From contig JAJHZJ010000014.1 in assembly GCA_023548195.1 (NCBI GenBank), positions 14,112,718 to 14,176,717 of the forward strand: a stretch of DNA of 64,000 nucleotides. Direction: 5' to 3'. Both the position numbers and the translations under genes were made by a program. The notes beneath the pieces are model-generated. The model saw only the letters and a program-made list of their open reading frames with translations, was not told the origin of the DNA and did no database searches. The stretch comes from Bettongia penicillata ogilbyi. Its lineage: Eukaryota > Chordata > Mammalia > Diprotodontia > Potoroidae. Within the stretch, counting starts at the first letter, position 1. Each line of letters opens with the position of its first letter. Of this stretch, positions 34,184-44,989 are shown piece after piece.

Positions 34184-34445
34184 AAGGGGGAGTGATGCCC
34201 AAACTCCTGGCTCAGTTGGTGTAGCCATGAGATATAATCATAGATAATAAGGTACTTAGGTGTTAACAAGGTATCAACACCATGTATTCTCTTTAGGAAA
34301 TGTGAACACCTTTCTCTAATAGAATTAGAGAGAACCTAAAAATTGAGTAAGTAAGCAAGTTGGCCATACGTTTAGAGTTTTAAATAGTTAAGCTCTGTAA
34401 ACAGTCAGATATGAGAGTTCCAGCAATCTGAAAGCCGGAAAAAAT
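34184..34445. repeat. LTR-like repeat, copy A
   Basis: A 260-bp block inserted in an L1 ORF2 end. It shares with 35,970-36,290 the ordered words GATATAATCA, TTAACAAGGT, TGTGAACACCTTT, AATTAGAGAGA/AATTAAAGAGAG, GGCCATAC/GGCCATGC and TTTTAAATAGTTAA/TTTAAATAGTTAAA. The two are roughly 70% alike and in the same orientation. It looks like an LTR or other dispersed marsupial repeat, but no TG...CA ends or target-site duplication could be fixed. Confidence 0.5.
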
Positions 34446-34450
34446 CAATT

Positions 34451-34461
34451 ACACACACACA

Positions 34462-34492
<31 letters not shown>
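34451..34492 (+). repeat. (AC)n microsatellite
   Basis: About 21 AC units with one T interruption, at the border between LTR-like copy A and the resumed L1. Confidence 0.95.
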
Positions 34493-34494
34493 TT

Positions 34495-35228
34495 TGAATA
34501 CAGAGAAGAATGGAGAGATCTACTTGAACAAAAGCAGAAAAAAGTAAATAGAGCCAAGAAAACTAAGCACAATGTCTTTTGTTGTTGAATTTTTTCAGTC
34601 ATATCTGATTACTCTTTGAAGTCCCTTTTGGGGTTTTCCTGGCGAAAGTGTTGAAGTGATTTGCCATTTCCTTCTCCAGTTCATTTTACAGATGAGGAAA
34701 AAGGGGTTAAGTGACTTGCCTAAGGTCATACAGCTAATAAGTGCTGAGACCAGATTTGAATTCATGAGAATGAATCATCTTGATTTCAAGCTCAGTGCTC
34801 TATCCACTGGGCTACTTAGCTCTGTAGACAATGACTATAACATTGTAGATGGAAAGAACAGCCACAAATACACAAGCACAATATGTGCGTGTGTATGTAC
34901 ATATAGTGCATGTGCACACTCACCTGAAGTCAATGTTGCAAAATTATAAGGAATAAAGATGGTCTTAAAAAAGGGATTTGAGAAGACACTCCCAACTAAC
35001 TCCTTTGGACAGGTGGAAGATCAATAAGTTTTGCACATATTTTCAGATTTTTTCAATGTATTGATGAATTATGCTGATTTTTCTCCTTCTTTTCCCTTTC
35101 CCGTTTTTGTTCTAAAAAATACTGTTTGTTATATGGGATGGCTCTCTGGGAGAAGAAGAGAAAAAGGAAGAGATACTGAGGGAAACTGTGGATAAAAAAA
35201 GAATCTCAATAAAAACTAATTTTTTTAA
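34495..35228 (+). mobile_element. L1 3' end split by a SINE
   Basis: 34,495-34,577 is the L1 ORF2 terminus (ACAGAGAAGAATGGAGAGAT, AATAGAGCCAAGAAAACTAA). After the SINE, 34,829-35,228 continues with the 3'UTR (CAATGACTATAACATTGTAG, ATGGGATGGCTCTCTGGGAG, then AATCTCAATAAAAACTAAT). The AATAAA-like tail and A/T end mark the 3' terminus. Confidence 0.6.
34578..34828 (+). repeat. Marsupial SINE with RTE/BovB-type tail
   Basis: The head region TTCAGTCATATCTGATTACT is followed by TTTTGGGGTTTTCCTGGCGA, TGATTTGCCATTTCCTTCTC, AAGTGACTTGCCTAAGGTCA and GTGCTCTATCCACTGGGCTA. Such sequences share their 3' part with BovB/RTE LINEs and are abundant in marsupials. ACAATG occurs at both borders (near 34,570 and 34,830), possibly part of the target-site duplication. 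Confidence 0.65.
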
Positions 35229-35476
35229 AGGTCTGGGTGAATAAGTCAGTTCATTTCTTTTTCTCCTTCTCCAAATCAGTCATGGGCCATGGCATCTAAC
35301 AGAGCAGCACCCCAGAGTATTTCCTCTAGAAGTCAGACTGCTTTCTTTCTAATAACTTCTCAAAGGTTCAGTGTTTGTTTACTGATATCTGTTACATTAC
35401 TATGTCTATTATGACTATAACAGTGATATGAGTAACTTGGATATTGTATCCCTAGACTACTGATTCCTAAATGGTG

Positions 35477-35582
35477 ATTCTTCTTCTTCTTCTTCTCCTT
35501 CTTCTTCTCCTTCATCATCATCATCACCTTCTTCTTCTTCTTCATCATCATCCTCATTATCATCTTCTTCTTCTTCTCCTCC

Positions 35583-35622
<40 letters not shown>

Positions 35623-35700
35623 CCTTCTTCTTCTTCTTCTTCTTCTCCTCCTCCTCCTCCTCTCCTTCCTCCTCATTCTCCTCCTCCTCCTTTTTCTTTT
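35477..35700 (+). repeat. Compound trinucleotide tract (TTC/ATC/TCC)n
   Basis: About 220 bp of TTC, ATC and TCC triplet blocks, including about 12 consecutive ATC units (35,584-35,622). Triplet periodicity leaves long open frames (poly-Leu/His on plus, poly-Lys/Glu/Met on minus). These have no other coding features. Confidence 0.95.
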
Positions 35701-35969
35701 CCATTTTCTTTATTGTTTTTATATTGGGGAAAGCTTTTCAAACACTGATATAGGTGAGAAACTATGATAATTTTGTAAACTAATGTTTGCTTTAAAAGTT
35801 GTGTAATGATGAATTGTAATTCTCAGGTCTACTAGCTATATATAGTAGGCTTGTCTACTTGTGGCAAAAATGTAAATTTCCAGATTGTTTGTGAGTTGTA
35901 CCAACTTTGTCAAAAAGTATTCATGCATATTTGCTGAAGATAGTGAATATTACAATAGAAAGTATTATG

Positions 35970-36290
35970 GGGGGTGTTAATTGGGGTTCCCTCATAGTTG
36001 GTTGATGTAGTCATTGATATAATCACAAATGACAAGGTGTTGATTCCTTAACAAGGTGTTAAGAACTCTGTGATTTATTTACAAGGTGTGAACACCTTTG
36101 GGGTTGGGGATGGGGGGGACAGAATTAAAGAGAGCCTGGCAATTGGATAAGCAAACAAATAGGCCATGCCCCTGGGGGCTTTAAATAGTTAAACCCTAGA
36201 CTCTGTAGGAGAGTTAGAATTTCAGAGTTGGAAACAGTTGAAAGGCAAGCCAGTATTTAGGCAAGAATTCAACTCTTCATCTATGGACAG
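35970..36290. repeat. LTR-like repeat, copy B
   Basis: Related to copy A at 34,184-34,445 (see that entry for shared words) and slightly longer. It contains AAGGTGTTGATTCCTTAACAAGGTGTTAAG-like internal duplications of an AAGGTGTT motif. It lies directly left of another L1 3' end. Class unknown. Confidence 0.5.
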
Positions 36291-36359
36291 GAAAGTGGAT
36301 TTTTCTCTCTTCCCCAACTCTCCATTGGTCATGCATCTAGCAAAAAAGCTGATACAAAT

Positions 36360-36975
36360 TTAATGAACAATTACTGTACCAGAATGATTGCAAAAGGTAA
36401 TTATGCAAAGAAGAAAGCTTATGAATTGATACAGACTGAAATGAGCAGAACTAGAACACTTTAGACAGTAATGATAATCATGTAAAGGAAAATAACTTTG
36501 AAAGACTTAAAAACTTTGATCAATGTAATGAACAATTAAGACTCCAGAAAACTGATGAAAAGCATTCTTCCCACTACTTCTCAGAAAAGTGATAGAATAA
36601 ATGCACAAAATAATATGTATTTTCAAGTATGACCAATGTTTGTTTTGTCTATAGTTGTTACAATGGAGTCCTGTTATTTGAATAGCAGAGAAATGGTGGA
36701 GAAAGTGGATAGATGACAGGAGGTAGTGATAATGTAGAAAAAAGAAGAAAGGAAAGAAGAATATTAGTGAAATATTAAAAATAGAGAATAGAGCACAAAA
36801 AGTTCAGAATGGTACAGAGATGAGGTAGTTTTGATATAATGAGTTAAATTTAATATATATTTTCTAAAACCTTACAATTTCATTATCAATTATCTTTTTT
36901 CTATTCTTTGTATATTCAATGCTCATATCTATTGGTTTTAAAGTTCATAATAAAGAAAAAGAAATTAAAATAAAA
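36360..36975 (+). mobile_element. L1 3' end (ORF2 terminus and 3'UTR)
   Basis: GAAAGCTTATGAATTGATAC, AGACTGAAATGAGCAGAACT and AGAACACTTTAGACAGTAAT match the L1 ORF2 end and 3'UTR seen in other copies here. It ends with AAGTTCATAATAAAGAAAAA and an A-rich tail. It is old and decayed. Confidence 0.65.
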
Positions 36976-37189
36976 TGTTTGATGAATTGAATTGTTATCT
37001 CTGAAGCAGTTCATTCAGTCCAGTATTCAGTAGGCAATGGCAGCTCCAAAGAATGTTCTGAGACAACATATGGTTCTTTGCTTCTGATGCGAACCTTAAA
37101 GATTAGGTGCATGTGATTTTCTTGAATTACCATTTATGGCTTTATCAATCCTACATTCATGTGGACCATTTTTGAATCCTCAAAGTTCC

Positions 37190-37400
37190 TTGAAGTTCAA
37201 TCATCAATTTTCATGATCTCTTAAATCTCAGCATTTAGAGATGAAAGACTTCTGAGATATCATCTAATCTAATACCTTGTTTTGTACATGAGGAAATGGG
37301 AGCCTAGAGAAGTGAAGGAATTTCTCTAATGTCAACCAAATAGTAAGTAGTAGAGATGGGAATCTTGCATTCTCTAACCTCTCATCCATTTTGTTTCCAT
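37190..37400 (-). repeat. MIR-family SINE (antisense)
   Basis: AGATATCATCTAATCTAATA, TACATGAGGAAATGGGAGCC and AATAGTAAGTAGTAGAGATG followed by TCTCATCCATTTTGTTTCC fit a decayed antisense MIR. Confidence 0.5.
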
Positions 37401-37977
37401 TGAACTACATTTCCAAATGTCTTTTTTGGCTTTTCTCTAGTGCTTATTGCTGCCTTCTGTATATATTGTATATTAAGTGATAACTGACTAAAATAGCTGT
37501 TGGTTCTTTGTGTCAATGGCTGTTTTCTTTCAAAGGAACTAGGTAGTAAACTTAACATTGACCCAGCATCTTAGATATAGCTTTATTTAATTATCATTTT
37601 TATGAGATGATTTTTTCTGAGATTCTCATAATCTTTTGCCTCCTCTATAATTCTATTATGGGGGTTTGATGAGTGCTTAGATCACCTAAGATGGCATCAC
37701 TCATGTAGAAGGTGCTCAGAGACTTGTTTCTGGGGGTTGGAGAGCCGGCACATGCACGGACAGTCTGTGTATCAAGACTTTGGAAACAGTCTTTTTCCAT
37801 AGACTACATAGCCAGAAAGGCCTTCATCTTTAAAACTGACCAACTGAGTATTGTCAGGACTTTTTCTTGTATTTATAACTGAGGGTGAAAGAGTGGCTCC
37901 TTCACTCATAGAGGATGATAACATGAGGTTAAGTGGGGTAAATGCTGTAAAAGGAAAGGTCTGCTATCACAGGTTAT
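37401..37977. other. Spacer left of half-L1 insertion
   Basis: No recognised gene or repeat. The last bases before the poly-T of the half-L1 are the left copy of its target-site duplication (TAGATTTCCATTTC, 37,978-37,991). Confidence 0.45.
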
Positions 37978-38874
37978 TAGATTTCCATTTCCATTTCCTT
38001 TTTTTTTTATTTCTCCTCTCTTTTTTCTTTTTTTTAATATGAATTTATTTATTTAACTTTTTACATTCATTTTCACAAAATTTTGGTTCCAAATTTTCTC
38101 CCCATTTCTGCCCTCCCCCCACCACAATACACCGAGCATTCTAATTTTCCCTAGCACCAATCTGCCCCCTCTTCTATCATCCCTCCCTTCTCTTGTTCCC
38201 ATCTTCTCTTTTGCCCTGTAGGGCCAGATGACTTTCTATTCCCCATTAACTGTAAGTCGTATTTCCTAGTAGCAACAACAATACTAAACAGTTGTTCCTA
38301 AAACTTTGATTTCCAAATTCTCCCCATCTCTCCCTCCCCACCCATTCCCTTTGGGAAGGCAGGCAATTCAGTATGGGCCATATCTGTGTAGTTTTGCAAA
38401 TGACTTCGATAATAGTCATGTTATGTAAGACTAACTGTATTTCCCTCCATCCTATTCTGCCCCCATTGTTTCTATTCTGTCTTTTGATCCTGTCCCTCCC
38501 CGAGTGTTGACTTCAAATCGCTCCCTCCTCCCACTGCCGTCCCTTCCATCATTCCCCCCCCTTGCTTATCTCCTTCTCCCCCACTTTCCTGTATTGTAAG
38601 ATAGGTTTTCATACCAAAATGAGTGTGCATTTTATTCCTTCCTTTAGTCGAATGTGTAAAACAAAAAAAGTCAAGAGTAAACCATGTTTTTTTCTCAGCT
38701 CTCTTCTTTATCCCTCCACTAAAAAATCTCCTGCTTGCCTCTTGAATGAGATATAATTTACCCCATTCCATTTCACCCTCTCTCCTCCCACTACATTTCT
38801 CTTCACCATTTACCATAATTTCTTTTAAGATATGGTCCCATCCTATTCAATTCACTCTGTGCTCTCTGTCTCTG

Positions 38875-38952
38875 TATGTGCGTGCATGTGTGTATGTGTG
38901 TGTGTGCACGTGTGTACATGTGTGTGTGAGCATGTGTGTGTGTATGTGTGTA
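38875..38952 (-). repeat. (TG)n-rich tract in half-L1 3' region
   Basis: Interrupted TG/CG tract with several GTGCAC/CATG words, lying in the inter-ORF/3' region just downstream of ORF1. Related L1 copies have no such expansion, so it arose within this subfamily or copy. Confidence 0.85.
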
Positions 38953-39073
38953 CCCAGATACCGAAAAGTTTTAAGAGTTACAAATATTGTCTTTCCATGT
39001 AGGAATGTAAACAGTTCACCTTTGGTAGGTCCCTTATGACCTCTCTTTGCTGTTTACTTCTTCGTGCTTCTTC

Positions 39074-40159
39074 TCATTCTTGTGTTTGAAAGTCAAATTT
39101 TCTTTTCAGCTCTGGTCTTTTCATCAAGAATGCTTGAAAGTCCTCTGTTTCATTGAAAGACCATATACTCAGTTTTGCTGGGTAGGTGATTCTTGGTTTG
39201 AGTCCTAGTTCCTTTGACTTCTGGAATATCCTATTCCATGCCCTTCGATCCCTTAATGTAGAAGCTGCTAGATCTTGTGTTATCCTGATTTTATTTCCAC
39301 AATACTGGAATTGTTTCTTTCTAGCTGCTTGCAATATTTTCTCCTTGACCTGGGAACTCTGGAATTTGGCCACAATGTTCCTAGGAGTTTCTCTTTTTGG
39401 ATCTCTTTCAGGTGGTGATCGATGGATTCCTTCAGTACTTATTTTGCCTTCTGGTTCTAGAATCTCAGGGCAGTTTTCCTCGATAATTTCATGAAAGATG
39501 ATGTCTAGGCTCTTTTTTTGATCATGGCTTTCAGGTAGTCCCATAGTTTTTAAGTTGTTTCTCCTGGATCTATTTTCCAGGTCAGTTGTTTTTCCAATGA
39601 GATATTTCACATTATCTTCCATTTTTCCATTCTTTTGGTTTTGTTTTATGATTTCTTGGTTTCTCAGAAAGTCATTAGCCTCCATCTGTTCCATTCTAAT
39701 TTTGAGAGAACTATTTTCTTCAGTGAGCTTTTGAACCTCTTTTTCCATTTGGCTAATTCTGCTTTTGAAAGCATTCTTCTCCTCATTGGCTTTTTGAACT
39801 TCTTTTGCCAATTGAGTGAGCCTATTTTTCAAGGTGTTATTTTCTTCAGCATTTTTTTGGGTCTCCTTTAGGAAGGTATCAACCCTTTTTTCATGCTTTT
39901 CTTGCATCGCTCTCATTTCTCTTCCCATATTTTCCTCCACCTCTCTAACTTGATTTTCAAAATCCTTTTTGAGCTCTTCCATGGCCTGAGCCCACTGGCC
40001 ATCCACCTCGGATGTCTGGGATACAGAGGCCCCGCCCTCCACATCTTTCCCTGATGGCAAGCATTGTACTTCCTCATCAGAAATGAAAGGAGGAAGTAAC
40101 ATCTGTTCCCCAAGAAAGTAGCTTTCTATAGTCTTATTTTTCTTCCTTTTTCCGGGCAT
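39074..40159 (-). CDS. Half-L1 ORF1p, intact, 361 aa
   Basis: An uninterrupted frame starting MPGKRKKNKTIESYFLGEQ. ORF1p binds L1 RNA as a trimer and acts as a nucleic-acid chaperone in the RNP. Architecture: a basic, likely disordered N-terminus (1-55); a long heptad-rich coiled coil (about 55-185, for example LKNRLTQLAKEVQKANEE, ISQMEKEVQKLTEENSSL); the conserved junction KTTDLENRSRRNN (about 190-202); an RRM-like domain (about 203-275, with IVAKF); and a C-terminal domain (about 276-361, with ARKKQFQYCGNKIRITQDLA and ITYPAKLS). The length equals the broken ORF1 at 27,026-28,099 (about 358 codons). No ORF2 follows. An intact frame of this length in an element with a near-perfect target-site duplication indicates recent insertion, or selection in the parent lineage. 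It is a retrotransposon protein, not a host gene. Confidence 0.93.
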   Translation of the reverse strand: MPGKRKKNKTIESYFLGEQMLLPPFISDEEVQCLPSGKDVEGGASVSQTSEVDGQWAQAMEELKKDFENQVREVEENMGREMRAMQEKHEKRVDTFLKETQKNAEENNTLKNRLTQLAKEVQKANEEKNAFKSRISQMEKEVQKLTEENSSLKIRMEQMEANDFLRNQEIIKQNQKNGKMEDNVKYLIGKTTDLENRSRRNNLKTMGLPESHDQKKSLDIIFHEIIEENCPEILEPEGKISTEGIHRSPPERDPKRETPRNIVAKFQSSQVKEKILQAARKKQFQYCGNKIRITQDLAASTLRDRRAWNRIFQKSKELGLKPRITYPAKLSIWSFNETEDFQAFLMKRPELKRKFDFQTQE

Positions 40160-40809
40160 TTTCCCAGCCAGTTACTTGACTTCTGAGATTCTTCTCCACT
40201 CCCGCCTAGATCTGCCCAGCTAGTGCTTGGGGTCTGAGATTCAAATATTGCTCCCCAGCCTCAAACTTTCAGGGGCGGACATGGCTGCTCTTCAATGTGA
40301 GCTTAAGTTCTGGTGCTCGGGTGGGATCAGGGTCACCTCCCAGGCTCACTTCCCTCAGGGGGTTTATGCAGAGGCCTTTGGTAATGGCCCTGAGCTCCTG
40401 CCTGCTCTGGGAGTCCCTGGCCACCGCTGCCTCTGCCACTGCCTCCTGAGGGGGCCCAAGTCGCGGAGACATCCTGCTCCCCTCTCAGCCAGCCCAGAAG
40501 TCTCTCTCACTGACCTGTAGTGCCTGTGGGTGGAGGGATCTTCACGGCTCCTGATGCCTGCTCGGATCTGCTCCTCTGGGGCCCCGCAGCCAGGGCAGCA
40601 CAGGGGTGGGCTCCATGTCTGGGGTGCAATGGACCTTTGGGGTCAGTTTTTCAGGGCTCTCTTGAATGTAAATCTCCTCCACTATGTTTCTGTGCGGCTT
40701 GCAATGCTCCAGAATTTGTGGGGAGTTCTTTTTACAGGAAATTTTTGGGCTGTGGATTCAGAGCTAGCATACATGAGTCTTTCTACTCTGCCATCTTGGC
40801 TCCTCCCCC
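40160..40809 (-). promoter_or_regulatory. Half-L1 5'UTR / internal promoter
   Basis: 650 bp, GC-richer than its surroundings, nearly identical to 28-727 apart from fewer 12-bp tandem units (about 40,424-40,447). The 5' terminus carries the YY1-like GCCATCTTGG (40,790-40,799 on the plus strand). In L1 the 5'UTR holds the internal pol II promoter; the same role is inferred here. Confidence 0.7.
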
Positions 40810-40823
40810 TAGATTTACATTTC

Positions 40824-41689
40824 TAAAAGAAAAGCAAATACTGAGGGATCAACAATCACTTTAATCAAGCACATACATCATTCACTTAGTTCAGGAGAAA
40901 AATGTCAGCACCTTGAACTGCAGAGAAAACACAAAAAAATAGTAATCAACAGGCATGACTTCCAGTTACCTGACCTTAAGAAATACATACATCACAGATC
41001 AACAGACAGATCCAGTTGTCTGACCATACATACATGGTTGCCAAAGAGGGGGGTCTGCTTAGTGACTTCCCAGGTGTTGGCCTTTTCCTTTAATTTCTTC
41101 CATTCTAGGTACAGGAAGCAGAGTCTTTGATGTGTCATAGAAGTGATAGCCATAGAAAGTTGGGAATCTACAGGTCCACACCAATACAGCAGCAAAACTG
41201 TGAGGATCAAAATTCTGGGAAACAGCTTACCTGAATTTTGGACTTGAAGTTGATGGAGCTAACAAAGTGCAGGAATTGAGCTAAGTTGTGAGCCTAATCC
41301 CCTCCTTTCCTTAGAGGTTGAGGTAGAATGGGGGGAATGATGCCTAAAGATGGAGAAATGCTTATGTATTTGTTCTGGCCATATCTTTGAAGTAAACATC
41401 CCTTTGTAAAAGCTAATTCAGTATTAAGTGACTAAATAGAACTTTGGTGCTAATCATAGAGACCCCAAAATAAGAGAAGTAGAGTTGATAGGTTCTTGAG
41501 CTAGTGGCAATGAATAGAGACTCCCCAACACCTTTAGGGTACCAGAGAACCTGGTAGGAATAAAATCGCAACAAATTTGACTCAGAGAGTGAGGCTAGAG
41601 TAACCATATTGCAGTTCTTTCTACTATAACATTATTGTTCCCAATGATATTGAAAAGAATTTATAATTCTTGGACCAAAAGGCTGATTA
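40824..41689. other. Unassigned segment, possibly LTR-derived
   Basis: No coding region. On the minus strand 40,830-41,230 has LTR-like composition with a GATTAAAG word near its end, but no termini or duplication were found. I leave it unassigned. Confidence 0.3.
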
Positions 41690-41995
41690 CTCCTTAGTGT
41701 ACTGCTAAGCCATTATTAAGGAAATTAAAAAAAACTCATGGAAAAGAAAGGTGCTGTAGGACTGAATAAGCAGAAATATTGTCTGAGTTTTCAAAAGAGG
41801 GAAAAAAATCTAGTCTGTCAACTGCAGGCCAGTGAATTTGACTTTAATTCCTAGAAAAATTCTAGAATAACTCATTGAAGCTAGCAAAGGAATTAGTAAT
41901 TATAAGTAGCCAGCATGGATTCCTCAAGGAAAAGTCAAGCTGGATTAATCTTATTCTGTTTTAAAAATAAATTTGATAAACTAATAGATCTAAGG
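41690..41995 (+). mobile_element. CR1/L3 LINE reverse-transcriptase remnant
   Basis: Read with frameshifts, the plus strand gives a decayed RT segment: GCCAGTGAATTTGACTTTAA, TTCCTAGAAAAATTCTAGAA, then AGCCAGCATGGATTCCTCAA (SQHGFLKEKS). The series 'ycPVnLT.iPrKILE...SQHGF.kgKS' is typical of CR1/L3 LINEs, which are ancient in mammals. Confidence 0.55.
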
Positions 41996-43640
41996 TATAT
42001 GATTATAGCAGCAGTGACTAGGACACCCCTGATACTAGCACTCTTGATTCTCTGGACAGAAGCAATTACCATAAAGCTGGACATGTGCTCCAGCACTTTG
42101 CTGATAGATATGAACTGTGCTAGGATGACACAGGTAACTCATAATTATTTCTCTATGACTGAAGGGTTGCAATCAAAAGATCCTTTCCTTACTCCACCCT
42201 ATAGGTTATATATAAGAACTGTTGAATCATCTATGACATTGAGAACTATTTTTCTTTTATATGTTGTGAGTAGAGGATTCCCCTCCCCTCCCACCCAGTA
42301 CCAATGACGACTTGTAGTAAAAACACATGGAAATCTGAGTTGAATTCCAAGGCCCTGGTTATCTTCTTCTCTCATTGTGTTTCTGTACACAGGTCAGTTA
42401 CTAATGATCCTGAAAAGTGCACATTTCCAGACCTATGATTACTGTTCATGATTTCCTGGGATTTGGGCTTCAGCTCATCAGAGGTAGGAGGAGTTTCTTA
42501 ACAGACCACTTCTTGCAGAGTATCCTCACTAGGATCATCACATATTTGAAGAAATTAAAAAACTATACCCTGGCTGGTCAGAGTGTCTGAATATTGGTAT
42601 GGACAGAGAAGATCCAAACTGAAAATGAAATATGTTTGACAGACACATAAAGTCTGGTAACTTTCTGGGGGAAATATTATGAGTCTAATAGCTAATTTAG
42701 TATTTTGTTTCCTGTATTTGATCTTTAAATCTTTTGTATCTTAGTCATTTTTCTGTGGCAGAGGAAATAAATAACTGTTTCATACTTGATACATATATTG
42801 TACTATGAGTATCCTTTCTTGAAAGGACTTCATTGTTCACGTTTTGAAGAGATATTACAAATGAGCCATCATTAAGCTTCGTGTTAGAGATTTCTCTGGG
42901 ATTCTTTAAGAGGGGGAACAGAGTTCAAAAATGAGCCTGATTCCCATTCCCCTTTCACATAAGCCTCATCCCCAAGATTACCCTGGAATCTTTTTCATCT
43001 TAAATAATTTCCTTGGTATGTTAAACAACCAGTTGTCCTGTACATGATATCTTTATTGTATAATGGGTATCTTTTCTAGAAAGGACCCCATTATTTACAT
43101 TTTGAGGAAGTCCTAGACATGAGCCATACCTCACTTTATAAGAGTTCCTTGAAGTTTTACTTTGGAGTAAGGAAAGAGGAAGAATGAAATCTTAACTCTT
43201 TATGAACCATGGTCCCCATGGACCCTCATATTCTATGGAAAAGAAATTTTCCTGGATTTTAACAAAGAATTTGATAAAGTAACTCATCCTATTCACTTCC
43301 TCAATAACCCCCCAACTACCTAAAATATACCAATCTTTACCAAAAGACTCCACCAGTTTCCCAGTTTCTATGTTCCTTTTCAAAGTGCAAGCCAGAGTTC
43401 TCCCAGGAAAAAATCCTGAAGAAAGTGGCTTGATCAAAACCTATGGTTTCAACCCTTGGCAGAGTGGAGAACTCCAGGCTAATTGCCCAGGAGTATCCCA
43501 GCCCCAGAAGATCCCATAGGTTTTGCTTAGCATTTCCAACTAACCTTATATTCACACAGAATGGGATGTCTGGATCTGCATCAACTCATGGTTGCCCTAG
43601 TTGAGAAGGGGGGAGACTAAGAAGTGGTGTCCAAAGACCA
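41996..43640. other. Region left of ERV gag; contains a local duplication
   Basis: No named repeat. 42,783-42,878 and 43,041-43,137 are related (about 70-75% alike, same orientation; shared words GATA-TTGTA, GGTAT/AGTATC, GAAAGGAC, GAGCCAT). Being within 0.9 kb upstream of retroviral gag, the stretch may be the 5' LTR/leader of the ERV with an internal duplication, but primer-binding site and TG...CA ends were not found. Confidence 0.4.
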
Positions 43641-44439
43641 GCTGGGAAGACCCAGAGGAGGATCTTAGGGTAGAGTAGGACTTGGAGGACGGAGGTAAAG
43701 AACATTATCAACTTTGCCAAGTTATGGGTGAAAAGCTCCTTGAGGCCATACCCCTTTCATTACCCAAGCTCATTGATTTAACAAAAGTTCAAGATACTAA
43801 ATAGGACCCTGGGGAATCTGTCTATCACTTTCATGGTAGACCTGTCCAAGACGTTGATGCAATTTCAGTCTCCATGAGAGTGCAATAGGACAAATTCAGT
43901 TTCTTTCCTATTTGTTAATAGTTTTCACCTACCCATCTGTAAGCAAATTAAATAGGCTATTTCTGATTTGCAACGTTGACAACTCTTCTTTAGACTGCAG
44001 CATGCCTCGCAGTTACTCTGGGAGAGGAGGATGAAAACATTAAAAAGGAACTTAGAAAAGCAAAAAAGAAATTTTCCCTTGCATCCCTTCTGTAGCAGGT
44101 GCAATCCATTCCTTACCATTCCTGACCCTATACCGTCCCTGTTACCTCCAGCATTCCTTTCCCATAACATCAAAATCAAACAAACTAAGAGTTTGTTTTA
44201 ATTATAGAAAATCTGACCACTGGAGGAGAAGCTGTAAAATGGGAACTGGGTCAGATGCTGAAGAGAAAAAAGTGAAAGCATCCCCAAAAGAATTGAGGGA
44301 CCCTCCCTGAAATCCCAGTCACTAAGCATGACTAGGCCTTGGGGAGGGATGGCAGGAGGAGTGACAAAAGGAGGGGGGTGTACAGGTTTTTCCTGTAATC
44401 CTCATGACTCCTGTTGGAGATATTTCCTTGCTCATATAG

Positions 44440-44520
44440 GAGCAAAAGGTGTCTGTGCTAGTTGACACCAGTGCCATATTCACTGTTTTAAACCCCTCTG
44501 CCTTCCCCATTACCTTCCCC
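44440..44520 (+). pseudogene. ERV protease remnant
   Basis: The stretch QKVSVLVDTSAIFTVLNPS shows the aspartic-protease flap-side signature L-V-D-T-(G)-A with Gly replaced by Ser. Upstream and downstream frames contain stops. Confidence 0.7.
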
Positions 44521-44989
44521 TGGAGTTAAGTATGTACCTCAGTTGTGGGGATTACTAATAAGAAAATTGTAGCACATACCTCAGAACCACTTTCCCTTTA
44601 TATTGGAGAGATCAGTGCTTTTTATCCTTTTGTCCTGGTTCTTGAGGATACTAGACAGACCACTATTTCTTTTGACCCAAGAGGGACCACTTGCTTGTGT
44701 CTTTTATCCCCTACATACTCCTTAACCCCTTCCAACCATCTAGCTCTCAATCAAGTTCCCGCTTCTTGTGGATTTCAGATAATACTGATATCAGGTCAGT
44801 TATCAGTGCCCCACCTATAATTGTGCAGTTAGCTCTCCCATTTGATTTATTCACATCTGAGAAGAAAGGAATGTTGTTGATGTAAACTTATTGAATCCTG
44901 CCACTTATCAACTTGTGGAAAGTGAGAGACTTTAACTATAACTGTATAGTTTTCCTGGATGTATTGCTTTCCCCAGGAGGAGCTGAAGG

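Larger units (their letters stand above)
37992..40809 (-). mobile_element. Complete half-L1 (HAL1-type): ORF1 only, intact
   Basis: Minus-strand element of about 2.8 kb with a full 5'UTR (YY1-like start at 40,790-40,799), an intact ORF1 of 361 codons, an inter-ORF remnant joined directly to the L1 3'UTR at about 38,400-38,450, and a T-rich (A-tail) end at 37,998-38,035. No endonuclease or RT sequence is present. It is flanked by TAGATTTCCATTTC (37,978-37,991) and TAGATTTACATTTC (40,810-40,823), 13 of 14 identical, so this is one clean insertion event and not an ORF2 deletion after landing. Non-autonomous HAL1 elements of this plan are described in mammals, including opossum. Confidence 0.9.

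Noticed and set aside
35360..35767. Poly-Lys/Glu/Met frame (minus) and poly-Leu/His frame (plus)
   Set aside because: Both are caused by the trinucleotide tract; no start context, domain or flanking coding similarity.
38472..38816. 114-codon minus-strand frame downstream of the intact ORF1
   Set aside because: Lies in the half-L1 inter-ORF/3' region, has no similarity to ORF2 and no coding motifs, and matches non-coding positions of related copies.
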